7,898 nt of DNA from Methanobacteriota archaeon (GTDB lineage Archaea > Halobacteriota > Halobacteria > Halobacteriales > Halalkalicoccaceae): contig JADFQH010000090.1 in the NCBI GenBank assembly GCA_022561895.1, forward strand, positions 1-7,898, written 5' to 3'. Below are positions 1-5,751 of the stretch, piece by piece. The position numbers and the translations under genes are program-made. The notes beneath the pieces are model-generated. The model did no database searches. It saw only the letters and a list, made by a program, of their open reading frames with translations, and had not been told where the DNA came from. The number at the start of each line of letters is the position of its first letter. Within the stretch, counting starts at the first letter, position 1.

Positions 1-8
1 TCTCGGCA

Positions 9-503
9 ATGACCCTCTCGGAGGAGGCAACCGAACGCCTCGCGGATATCGTTTCGCTCCAACCGACGAAAAACGGCGAGCTACAGGATAAGTGGGAAAT
101 GGAAAGCGGTAGCGAGGTCCACCAGTATCTCGAAAACGAACTCTCGGAGTACTACTATCGCGACGAGAACAGCCTGATTCGGGCGACCCCCGACGCCGCC
201 GATCTCGTGGATGTCGATCCCGCGATCGAGGGAAGCGAGGAGGGAACGATCATCCGCGTTCCCGAACTCCAAGGGCAGGTCTTCGAGATCCTCGCCGGTC
301 CCGACGAGCGATCCCAGAGCGTGGTTTCGGTGTTGCAGGACCTGCGCGCGGAGTTCGGGATCGACCCCGAGGTCGGCGATGTGCGCTCGGCGCTCCAGAG
401 CCTGAAACGAAAGGGGATCGTCGAGGTCGAGTACCGAACCGTGCCCACCTTTCGGAAGGCCGCCCCGCGCGACGATCTCACCGTCGAGACCCTCTCGGAG
501 TAG
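9..503 (+). CDS. DUF5797 family protein, double winged-helix-like
   Basis: A 164-residue soluble acidic protein that I recognise as the haloarchaeal DUF5797 family; its function is not established. Two parts can be seen. Residues 1-70 contain a helical segment (SEEATERLADIVSLQPTKNG, 4-23), then a helix ending in YYYRDENSL, which reads like a winged helix deciding on a short unit. Residues 88-150 form a second helix-helix-strand unit (QVFEILAG, DVRSALQSLKRKGIVEVEYR) typical of winged-helix DNA-binding domains. No membrane segment, signal peptide or catalytic motif is visible. I infer a DNA-binding or regulatory role. The ATG at 9 is the first visible start and fits the family's usual N-terminus, but the frame stays open to the window edge, so an upstream start cannot be excluded. 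The 3' end overlaps the convergent DUF5787 gene by 26 bases. Confidence 0.85.
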   Translation: MTLSEEATERLADIVSLQPTKNGELQDKWEMESGSEVHQYLENELSEYYYRDENSLIRATPDAADLVDVDPAIEGSEEGTIIRVPELQGQVFEILAGPDERSQSVVSVLQDLRAEFGIDPEVGDVRSALQSLKRKGIVEVEYRTVPTFRKAAPRDDLTVETLSE

Positions 504-1527
504 TTTCCATAGCCCGCGAACGCACGCGTTTTCGCCGCCGTTCGAGCAGATTTCTGATCCCCTTACCGGGTCCGCCCTCGATGGGCCAGCCCTTCGTTCG
601 CCACGCGGGCGGCTCCGGGGCGAACTCTGGACACGAACCCGAGCACTCGGCGGCGGTCTGCTCGCGGCATTTCGCCCCACAGTAAGGAACGAGCGCACCG
701 GAATCGATCCGCCCCTCGAAATACCGACAGTCCGGACGCATGGTGTCGATGTACGATCGCCAACCCCGCTCGTAGGCTCGTTCGGCGAGCGCGAGTCGCG
801 TGTCCGCTTTCCCCTCGGGCGAGACGTACTCGAAGCGGGCGGCCGAGCGATCGTACTCGCTCTTTAAGGGGCGTTCCGTGATCCGTGTGCCCGGCTCGTC
901 GGCCGCGAGCCTGCGGGGATGCCAGCGGATGGTTGCCCCGTTATCGGGGTCGAACACGAGAATGCCGACTTCTACCGGGAGGTCTTCCAAGAGCGCGGGT
1001 TCGACGCGCTGGTCCGTGGCTTGGGTGGCGACCCAGACCTCGTCGGCGAGCCCGAATGCCACGTCGCGCTCTAACTGATCGGCGAGCGCGCGGGTGGCGC
1101 TTGCGTCGAGATCGGGCTTGTTCTCGATGGCGATAGTCCGTGTAAGCCAGTCTGGATACTCGAACCGGCGACGTATCTCGATTTTATTATTACGCTTTCT
1201 GGTGTCGAGGATTCCCCGATTACCCGCCTCGTGGATCGTCTCTCGGACGTAGCGCCACGGATAGCCCGGATCGGGCAGCGCCTCGCGGTAGTAGGCCCAC
1301 TCCTCGGGGGCGTTCCGAACGACGTGCAGTAGATCCGAGTCCAGTCGCTTGCGGCCGAAGCGCTGGCGCTGGGAGAGCGCGTCGGGATCGACTTCGAGGA
1401 CGATCGTATCCCAGCGCCGGCTCCGGGTGCCCAGTTGGCGCGAGACGATCACCGATCCATCGCTCTCGGGGGACCACTCGCGCTCGGCCCATCGACAGAC
1501 CCGGAGTTCGAAGCCGAACTCGTACAC
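478..1527 (-). CDS. DUF5787 family protein, probable PD-(D/E)XK-like nuclease with Cys cluster
   Basis: A 349-residue protein of the haloarchaeal DUF5787 family (recognised from the YPDW...IENKPDL core and the cysteine-rich C-terminus). Residues 38-48 (RRWDTIVLEVD) give a strand with an Asp. Residues 92-123 look like an inserted winged helix (RYVRETIHEAGNRGILDT). YPDW (124-127) is followed by the strand TIAIENKPDL with an E135-x-K137 pair, a helix with DQLERD, then strands DEVWVAT and VEVGILVFDP. This strand-strand-helix-strand order with E-x-K is that of PD-(D/E)XK nucleases, so I infer a nuclease. C267, C283, C287, C295 and C299 could bind zinc or an Fe-S cluster. The GTG start at 1525-1527 shares one base with the TAG of the Nudix gene upstream, indicating translational coupling; no Shine-Dalgarno is evident. 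The 3' end overlaps the convergent DUF5797 gene. The family call is fairly sure; the nuclease role is inference. Confidence 0.85.
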   Translation of the reverse strand: MYEFGFELRVCRWAEREWSPESDGSVIVSRQLGTRSRRWDTIVLEVDPDALSQRQRFGRKRLDSDLLHVVRNAPEEWAYYREALPDPGYPWRYVRETIHEAGNRGILDTRKRNNKIEIRRRFEYPDWLTRTIAIENKPDLDASATRALADQLERDVAFGLADEVWVATQATDQRVEPALLEDLPVEVGILVFDPDNGATIRWHPRRLAADEPGTRITERPLKSEYDRSAARFEYVSPEGKADTRLALAERAYERGWRSYIDTMRPDCRYFEGRIDSGALVPYCGAKCREQTAAECSGSCPEFAPEPPAWRTKGWPIEGGPGKGIRNLLERRRKRVRSRAMETTPRGSRR

Positions 1528-1952
1528 TAGTACCCGTTCTCATCGAGGAAGCGATGGGCGTCCTCGAAGATGTCTCGCGGGCCGTCCTGCGTGATGGTGT
1601 TTACCGCCTGTTCGTAGTCGCGCCACTGGAGGTCGCGGTGTTCGGTCGAGAGTTCGGCCGAGGCCTCGAACGACTCGGCGATGAACAGGTGGACCGTCTT
1701 GTGGATCGTCTGGCCGTTGGCCTGAAAGACGTAGTCGTATTCGTCACGAAAGCCATCAATGAGGCGGAACTCCTTGATTCCGGCTTCCTCTTTCACTTCG
1801 CGTATCGCGGTCTGTTGGAGCTCCTCCCTGCCCTCAACGCCGCCTTTGGGGAATTCCCAGTCCCCCGGGCGGCTCTTGAGGAGGAGGTACTCGCGCCGTC
1901 CACGCGTATCCCGAAAGAGGATCGCGCCGGCGCTCGTCGCATCTACCGTCAT
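1527..1952 (-). CDS. Nudix hydrolase, Ap4A-hydrolase type
   Basis: A 141-residue single-domain Nudix protein, the normal length for the bis(5'-nucleosyl)-tetraphosphatase (diadenosine tetraphosphatase) group. The Nudix box G-x5-E-x7-REU-x-EE-x-GU is complete: G37, E43, R51, E52, V53, E55, E56, G58, I59, preceded by the typical WEFPKGG. The N-terminal TSAGAILFRD strand and the YxYVFQANGQTIHKTVHLFI sheet match archaeal members. Members hydrolyse nucleoside diphosphates linked to another group, often Ap4A to ATP plus AMP, using Mg2+ bound by the box glutamates in the cytoplasm; the exact substrate here is unknown. The ATG at 1950-1952 fits the family's N-terminus. The gene is first of a two-gene unit with DUF5787 downstream (one-base overlap), and is divergent from the ATP-grasp gene across a 104-base gap. 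Confidence 0.93.
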   Translation of the reverse strand: MTVDATSAGAILFRDTRGRREYLLLKSRPGDWEFPKGGVEGREELQQTAIREVKEEAGIKEFRLIDGFRDEYDYVFQANGQTIHKTVHLFIAESFEASAELSTEHRDLQWRDYEQAVNTITQDGPRDIFEDAHRFLDENGY

Positions 1953-2056
1953 TGCGTTTTATAGCCGGTCGGTAGTTAAGAGAATATCGGAGTGTGGACA
2001 TGCCCGGAGCGAGCGGAGAAACGAAGAACTAACACCCGCGGATTCGACGCTCGCGC
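1953..2056. promoter_or_regulatory. divergent promoter region, Nudix unit and ATP-grasp gene
   Basis: This 104-base gap must hold promoters for both directions. On the plus strand GAACTAAC (2027-2034) is centred about 27 bases before the ATG at 2057, the TATA spacing expected of a leaderless haloarchaeal transcript, although the sequence is a weak TATA box. On the minus strand the strong-looking CTATAAAAC (1956-1964) lies only 8 bases from the Nudix ATG, too close to serve it, while TTAACTACC (1972-1980) is at the right distance (about 26 bases). No clear dyad was seen. Both assignments are by spacing only. Confidence 0.35.
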
Positions 2057-3133
2057 ATGGTTGTCTCCCCCAAGACCGTTTATCACACGGTTCGCCAGCT
2101 CCAGTCGCTCGCAGAGGTCGAGCGAGAGAGCCTCGAACTCACGTCGTTGTCCCCCGCTGAACGCGCGTGGTACTGGCGACGCGGCTTTCTCAGCCGCTCG
2201 GCCGTCCTCTATGATTTCGATTCGCATGGACATGAGCAGTATCTCACCGACTACCAACGCTACGTCAAAACACGGGGGATCAACGGTCGTTTCGGCTACG
2301 CGCTCGATAACAAACTCCTTACCTACGGCGTGCTGAGCGGGTTTTCCGACTCGCTTCCCGAACTTCACGGGATCGTCGACGGCGGCACGTTTCGCCCGGT
2401 TTCGATGGTTGGAAACCGTGGCCCGGCCCGTCCGGCGATCGAGTGGCTGGCCGATCTCGACACGGATGAGACTGTAGTGCTAAAGTGGGTTCTTGGGGGC
2501 GGCGGTCACAACGTCCTAGTGCTCACCCGAACCGATGAGAGCTATCGGATGAACGGTGAGGATGTTTCGCGGGCCGATCTTCGCGCGCGGTTTTCGGACC
2601 TCGAAGATTACATCGTCACCGGCTTTTCAGCGCAAACCAGCTACGCCGAAGAGATCTACCCCGAGGCGACGAACACCGTCCGGGTGGTGACGATGTGGGA
2701 CTCAAAACGGGATGAACCCTTTATTGCGCGGGCCGTCCACCGGATCGGAACGAGCAAGACGAAGCCGATGGACAACTGGTCACAGGGCGGACTTGGAGCG
2801 CTGATCGACGATGAGACGGGCGAACTCGGCGAGGCCGTAACCTATCCCAAAGACGGACGACTCGAATGGACGGACACACATCCTAATACCGGAGTGCGGA
2901 TCGAGGGGACCGAAATTCCGGGCTGGAAGGGGATTCGAAAAAAGCTGCTCGAAATCGCGGGTTCGGTCCCGTATCTTCCTTACGTCGGCTGGGATCTGGT
3001 GATCACGGGGAAGGACGAGTTCGAGATCATCGAGGCGAACAACTATCCGGGGATGAAATCCATCCAGGTCCATGGCCCGCTCTGTACCGACGAGCGGGTC
3101 GAGCGCTTCTATCGGGAGCACGGCGTGCGTTGA
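2057..3133 (+). CDS. sugar-transfer-associated ATP-grasp family protein
   Basis: A 358-residue protein resembling the 'sugar-transfer associated ATP-grasp' family (Pfam ATPgrasp_ST as I recall it). An N-terminal helical cap (1-110) precedes the ATP-grasp fold. Visible signatures are VVLKWVLGGGG (140-150, with a lysine and a Gly-rich loop suited to ATP phosphates), a NTVRVVTM strand (206-213), QGGLGALID (243-251), and the metal-binding end GWDLVITGKDEFEIIEANNYPG, with D313, E326 and N328/N329 as likely Mg2+ ligands. ATP-grasp enzymes activate a carboxylate as an acylphosphate and join it to an amine or similar group; the substrate here is unknown. Relatives are often found in polysaccharide or cell-surface clusters, but no glycosyltransferase or other sugar gene is in this window, so it looks like an orphan copy. 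No signal peptide or membrane helix is seen. It converges on the PIN gene with a 13-base gap. Confidence 0.82.
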   Translation: MVVSPKTVYHTVRQLQSLAEVERESLELTSLSPAERAWYWRRGFLSRSAVLYDFDSHGHEQYLTDYQRYVKTRGINGRFGYALDNKLLTYGVLSGFSDSLPELHGIVDGGTFRPVSMVGNRGPARPAIEWLADLDTDETVVLKWVLGGGGHNVLVLTRTDESYRMNGEDVSRADLRARFSDLEDYIVTGFSAQTSYAEEIYPEATNTVRVVTMWDSKRDEPFIARAVHRIGTSKTKPMDNWSQGGLGALIDDETGELGEAVTYPKDGRLEWTDTHPNTGVRIEGTEIPGWKGIRKKLLEIAGSVPYLPYVGWDLVITGKDEFEIIEANNYPGMKSIQVHGPLCTDERVERFYREHGVR

Positions 3134-3146
3134 GAGAGAAGCACCG

Positions 3147-3548
3147 TTATCCGCCGAACTCCTCGCGCGGGTCGTACAGATCCAGACCCGAAACGCGCTC
3201 GAAATGATCCTCGGTCGCGACCAGCGTAACCCCAGCGGCGCGTGCCGTGCCAGCGATGAGAATGTCGGGAGCGGGAATCCGTTCACCCCGGTCTAAGAGG
3301 GTAGCCCTGATCTCGGCGGCCTCCGTTGCAGCACGCTCGTCGAAGCCGAGAACATCGACATCCAACAGTTCCCTCCGAGTGGCTGCGACCGTCTCGTTCG
3401 ACGAGCGGATCGCACCGGCGAACAGTTCATAGAGCGTCACGGTCGAAACCGCCACTGCCGTGTCCGGTGCTTGGGAGACAAGGAACTGCTGGGTGAACTC
3501 CTTGCCGCGGAACCGATCGACTAGAAAGCTAGTTTCCAAACAGATCAC
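3147..3548 (-). CDS. PIN-domain ribonuclease, VapC-like toxin
   Basis: A 133-residue single PIN domain, the usual size of VapC toxins, which are Mg2+-dependent ribonucleases cutting tRNA, rRNA or mRNA when freed from their antitoxin. Starting at the GTG (3546-3548) the protein begins VICLETSFLVD, the expected first strand. Acidic active-site positions are E5, E41 (YELFAG), D95 (PAPDILIAGTA) and E113/D114 (VATEDHF). The first position is normally Asp (LDTS), so E5 is a conservative but noticeable change. I chose this GTG over longer in-frame starts because it gives the canonical PIN N-terminus and has GAGGAG seven bases upstream. The gene overlaps the winged-helix antitoxin-like gene by 20 bases in another frame, the usual toxin-antitoxin arrangement with the antitoxin first. 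The target RNA is unknown. A housekeeping PIN endonuclease is less likely, given the pairing. Confidence 0.88.
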   Translation of the reverse strand: MICLETSFLVDRFRGKEFTQQFLVSQAPDTAVAVSTVTLYELFAGAIRSSNETVAATRRELLDVDVLGFDERAATEAAEIRATLLDRGERIPAPDILIAGTARAAGVTLVATEDHFERVSGLDLYDPREEFGG

Positions 3549-3918
3549 GCTGGCGCTCCTCGAACCCTTCATCGAGTTCTTCCCCAACTCGTTCGACTTC
3601 CTCTACAAACGCGTCGTCATCGGCAAACATTCCGAAGCCGCCGATCCGATCCGCGAGTGATTCGGGTTTCTCGTCGGCGTCACCGGTCGATTCCGTGCGC
3701 CAGTAGACGATCGTTCTACCGGTTTTTCGTCGGCCGAGAAGCCCTCGATCGACGAGTTCACTCAGTCGCTGCCGAGCCGCTTCTTGGGTGCAGTCGAGCC
3801 GATCCGCAACGTCTCGGGTCGTGATCACCGGCCCCTCGACGGCGTCGAACGCCTCGAAGACGCGCTCGTCGGTGAGGGTCCGAACGTAGCGCCCCTGTTC
3901 GTTACGGTTCTGGCTCAC
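3529..3918 (-). CDS. winged-helix regulator, probable antitoxin of the PIN toxin
   Basis: A 129-residue protein (from the GTG at 3916-3918). Residues 18-73 form a winged helix: VFEAFDAVEGPVITTRDVA, a recognition-helix region DCTQEAARQRLSELVDRG (42-59) and a wing LLGRRKTGRTIVYWR. A charged linker (75-88) leads to a C-terminal acidic helix (FVEEVERVGEELDEGFEERQ) ending in RDLFGN, plausible as the segment that wraps and blocks the toxin. It sits directly upstream of the PIN gene with a 20-base overlap, so I infer it binds its own promoter and neutralises the PIN nuclease. This is not a classic AbrB, RHH or Phd type of VapB. An ATG 21 bases upstream (3937-3939) would add MWSVPTA, which looks unlike the family; the TATA-like repeats at 3950-3961 also suit the GTG better. 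The start is uncertain; the DNA-binding fold is fairly sure. Confidence 0.82.
   Translation of the reverse strand: MSQNRNEQGRYVRTLTDERVFEAFDAVEGPVITTRDVADRLDCTQEAARQRLSELVDRGLLGRRKTGRTIVYWRTESTGDADEKPESLADRIGGFGMFADDDAFVEEVERVGEELDEGFEERQRDLFGN
3556..3561 (-). promoter_or_regulatory. Shine-Dalgarno-like GAGGAG for the PIN gene
   Basis: On the minus strand GAGGAG lies inside the antitoxin coding sequence, with seven bases between it and the GTG of the PIN gene. It fixes the GTG at 3548 as the likely start and suggests internal re-initiation on the two-gene message. The six bases also encode antitoxin residues (Glu-Glu), so the match could be chance. Confidence 0.5.
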
Positions 3919-3949
3919 AGCAGTGGGTACGCTCCACATTGTGATGAAC

Positions 3950-3961
3950 CTATTGGCTATT
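3950..3961 (-). promoter_or_regulatory. AATAG direct repeat, possible TATA/operator of the antitoxin-toxin unit
   Basis: On the minus strand AATAG-CC-AATAG is a 5-base direct repeat with 2-base spacing, 32 to 43 bases before the GTG at 3918. Either copy could serve as a TATA-like element giving a start site between about 3925 and 3933, downstream of the alternative ATG at 3939. Autoregulation is usual for toxin-antitoxin units, so the repeat may also be contacted by the antitoxin. Assigned by position and composition only. Confidence 0.3.
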
Positions 3962-4042
3962 CGAAGGTCGAAAACCAGCACGAGGAGCGACCGTCTCAAG
4001 ATTCTCGCACCCCCGGTACAGCAAGCATCTCGAACGACGTAC

Positions 4043-4080
4043 AGCCGACAGTATAATTCGGACGACTTTTGGCGTCGGCT
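4043..4080. repeat. 7-base inverted repeat around a TATA-like box
   Basis: AGCCGAC (4043-4049) and its exact reverse complement GTCGGCT (4074-4080) flank 24 bases that include GTATAATTC. The arms bracket the likely core promoter of the S10-like gene. It could be an operator that would block the promoter, or chance; a 7-base dyad at this spacing is not strong on its own. Confidence 0.35.
4051..4059 (+). promoter_or_regulatory. TATA-like box of the S10-like gene
   Basis: GTATAATTC is the clearest TATA-like element in the gap between the antitoxin and the S10-like gene. Its centre at about 4055 predicts a start near 4081, giving a short leader of about 19 bases before the ATG at 4100. Confidence 0.45.
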
Positions 4081-4099
4081 CGCCACAGTACGCACAGTT

Positions 4100-4426
4100 A
4101 TGACCTTTGTCACGAAACTCACGCTCCAGAGCGGGGATCGGGCGGTGCTCGACCGCGTCGTTAGAGAGATCGCCTCGGTCATCGAACGAAAGGGCGCGGA
4201 GATGAAAGGCCCGCATCCAAGCCCCCCGGAGACGCTTCGCGTGCCACAGCACAAACGAACCACAGGCGGCGAGACCTTCGGTTCGTGGTCGTACACCGTC
4301 TATACCCGAACGATCGAAATCCACGGTCACGACGCGGCCGCGCGACTGGTGATGGATCGGGAGTTTCCCGAGGGCATCCACCTCGGCGTCGAGGTCGAGC
4401 AGGTCCGCCCGATGGGATCGAGTTAG
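4100..4426 (+). CDS. uS10-like (uS10/mL48 family) small protein
   Basis: A 108-residue protein of the haloarchaeal 'uS10/mL48 family ribosomal protein' group, a paralogue-like relative of ribosomal protein S10 rather than the canonical rpsJ product. Landmarks follow S10 order: an opening strand and helix (SGDRAVLDRVVREIASVIER), GPHPSPPE (38-44) in place of the S10 GPIPLPT loop, TVYTRTIEIHG (66-76) in place of the HKRLIDI strand, and FPEGIHLGVEVEQ (89-101) in place of the closing PAGV-and-strand end. It is about the length of S10. The translation and EF-1alpha context of the real rpsJ is absent, so whether it sits on the ribosome is open. The ATG at 4100 gives the S10-type start; longer in-frame extensions run through the promoter and are unlikely. 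It is followed after 30 bases by the amidohydrolase, which has its own promoter. Confidence 0.85.
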   Translation: MTFVTKLTLQSGDRAVLDRVVREIASVIERKGAEMKGPHPSPPETLRVPQHKRTTGGETFGSWSYTVYTRTIEIHGHDAAARLVMDREFPEGIHLGVEVEQVRPMGSS

Positions 4427-4434
4427 ATTAAGTA
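4426..4434 (+). promoter_or_regulatory. TATA-like box of the amidohydrolase gene
   Basis: GATTAAGTA begins in the stop codon of the S10-like gene and is centred at 4430, exactly 27 bases before the ATG at 4457. That is the spacing for a leaderless transcript starting at the A of the start codon, so the amidohydrolase is probably transcribed independently despite the close spacing. Confidence 0.55.
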
Positions 4435-4456
4435 GCCCCCATTCGTCCAAACGAGT

Positions 4457-5731
4457 ATGAGCACCGATCACCTGATCGAGATCCGACGCGACCTGCATCG
4501 CCATCCCGAACCCGCGTGGCGCGAGTTCTACACCACCTGCCGGATCGTCGAGGAGATAGAACGCATCGGCGTTACCGACCTCTACGTCGGGCGCGAGGCG
4601 ATCGACACCGACGAGCGCCTCGCCGTTCCCGACTCCTCGGAACTCGTGAGCTGGTTCGCACAGGCGCGCGAGGCGGGCGCGAAAGAGGACATCCTCGATC
4701 GCCTCGACGGTGGCTACACGGGCTGTGTGGCCGTCCTCGAAGGGGGCGACGGACCCGTAATCGGGCTTCGGGTCGACATCGATGGCCTGCTTCGCGGCGA
4801 ATCGGAAGACGAGGATCACGTCCCTGCACGCGAAGGGTTTCGCTCCGAACACGAGGGTGCGATGCACGCCTGCGGGCACGACGCCCACGCGACCATCGGT
4901 CTTGGAATCCTTGAAGCGATCAAGGAAAGCGATTTTGGAGGAACTCTCAAAGTGTTCTTCCAGCCCGGCGAGGAGATGATCGCCGGGGGCAAGGCAATGG
5001 CGCGCTCGGGCCATCTCGACGACGTTGAGTATCTGCTCGCCTTGCATGTCGGTCTCGATCACCCAACTGGTGAAGTCGTCGCGGGGATCGACGACTTTCT
5101 GGCGGTCTCGCACATCCACGCGGAGTTCTCGGGCCAGCCCGCCCACGCCGGGGCGCAGCCCGACGCGGGCGAGAACGCGGTGCAGGCGATGGCCGCCGCG
5201 ATCCAGAACCTCTATGCGATCCCCCGGCACTCGGATGGTGCAACCCGCGTCAATGCCGGACAGGTCGGCGGCGGCACGGCCTCGAACATCATCCCCGAAT
5301 CGGCCTACATCGAGGGCGAGGTGCGGGGCCAGACCACCGAGCTAATGGAGTACATGCGCAAGCGCGCGGATCGCATTCTCGAAGGAGCTGCACAGATGCA
5401 CGGCTGTGAGGTCGAGATCGAGACGAAGGGCGAAGCCCCGAGTGCGAGAAGCGATCAGCAGCTCGTAGACGTGGTCGAATCGATTGCGCGGACGACGCCC
5501 GGCGTCGAGAGCGTTCTTGAGCGCGACTCGTTGGGTGGCAGCGAAGACGCGACCTACCTGATGCAGGAGGTCCAGAAGAATGGAGGGTATGCGAGCTACG
5601 TGGGAATCGGCACGGATCATCCCGGTGGACATCACACCGCGACCTTTGACGTGGACGAGGAGAGTATCGGGATCGGAATCGAGGTGGTGAGTCGAGCCAT
5701 CGAGGAGATCGCGGCGACGCGACCGGAGTAG
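4457..5731 (+). CDS. M20-family amidohydrolase, AbgA-like
   Basis: A 424-residue metallo-amidohydrolase of the M20D type. It follows E. coli p-aminobenzoyl-glutamate hydrolase subunit AbgA (about 436 residues, from memory) along its length, including the early RRDLHRHPEPAW, GREAID, PDSSELVSWFAQAREAGA and GGYTG segments, not just the metal site. Expected dinuclear metal residues are C139, H141 and H144 in HACGHDAH, E172/E173 in QPGEE, H197 in LHVG, and H392 or H393 in GGHHTATFD. H230 in PAHAG lies in the lid/dimer domain, roughly residues 212-330. It probably hydrolyses an amide such as an N-acyl or aminobenzoyl amino acid in the cytoplasm; the substrate is inferred. In E. coli AbgA works with AbgB and the AbgT transporter; neither is in this window. 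Start by the leaderless promoter and family N-terminus. No signal peptide. It converges on the AlbA_2 gene. Confidence 0.9.
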   Translation: MSTDHLIEIRRDLHRHPEPAWREFYTTCRIVEEIERIGVTDLYVGREAIDTDERLAVPDSSELVSWFAQAREAGAKEDILDRLDGGYTGCVAVLEGGDGPVIGLRVDIDGLLRGESEDEDHVPAREGFRSEHEGAMHACGHDAHATIGLGILEAIKESDFGGTLKVFFQPGEEMIAGGKAMARSGHLDDVEYLLALHVGLDHPTGEVVAGIDDFLAVSHIHAEFSGQPAHAGAQPDAGENAVQAMAAAIQNLYAIPRHSDGATRVNAGQVGGGTASNIIPESAYIEGEVRGQTTELMEYMRKRADRILEGAAQMHGCEVEIETKGEAPSARSDQQLVDVVESIARTTPGVESVLERDSLGGSEDATYLMQEVQKNGGYASYVGIGTDHPGGHHTATFDVDEESIGIGIEVVSRAIEEIAATRPE

Positions 5732-5751
5732 CCCGAGCGACTCACATAACG

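Noticed and set aside
81..698. A 205-codon minus-strand frame across the DUF5797 gene and the end of DUF5787
   Set aside because: It cuts through two supported genes in other frames and shows no motif.
1554..1964. A 136-codon plus-strand frame opposite the Nudix gene
   Set aside because: It is antisense to a complete Nudix box and has no domain of its own.
1956..1964. CTATAAAAC on the minus strand as the TATA box of the Nudix gene
   Set aside because: It is only about 8 bases from the ATG, which would start the transcript inside the gene, and no internal start suits the family's N-terminus.
3950..5230. A 426-codon open frame on the minus strand opposite the amidohydrolase
   Set aside because: It runs through a clear M20 coding sequence and its own promoter region; its translation is rich in Arg, His and Asp with no recognisable domain, the typical complement of a G+C-rich gene.
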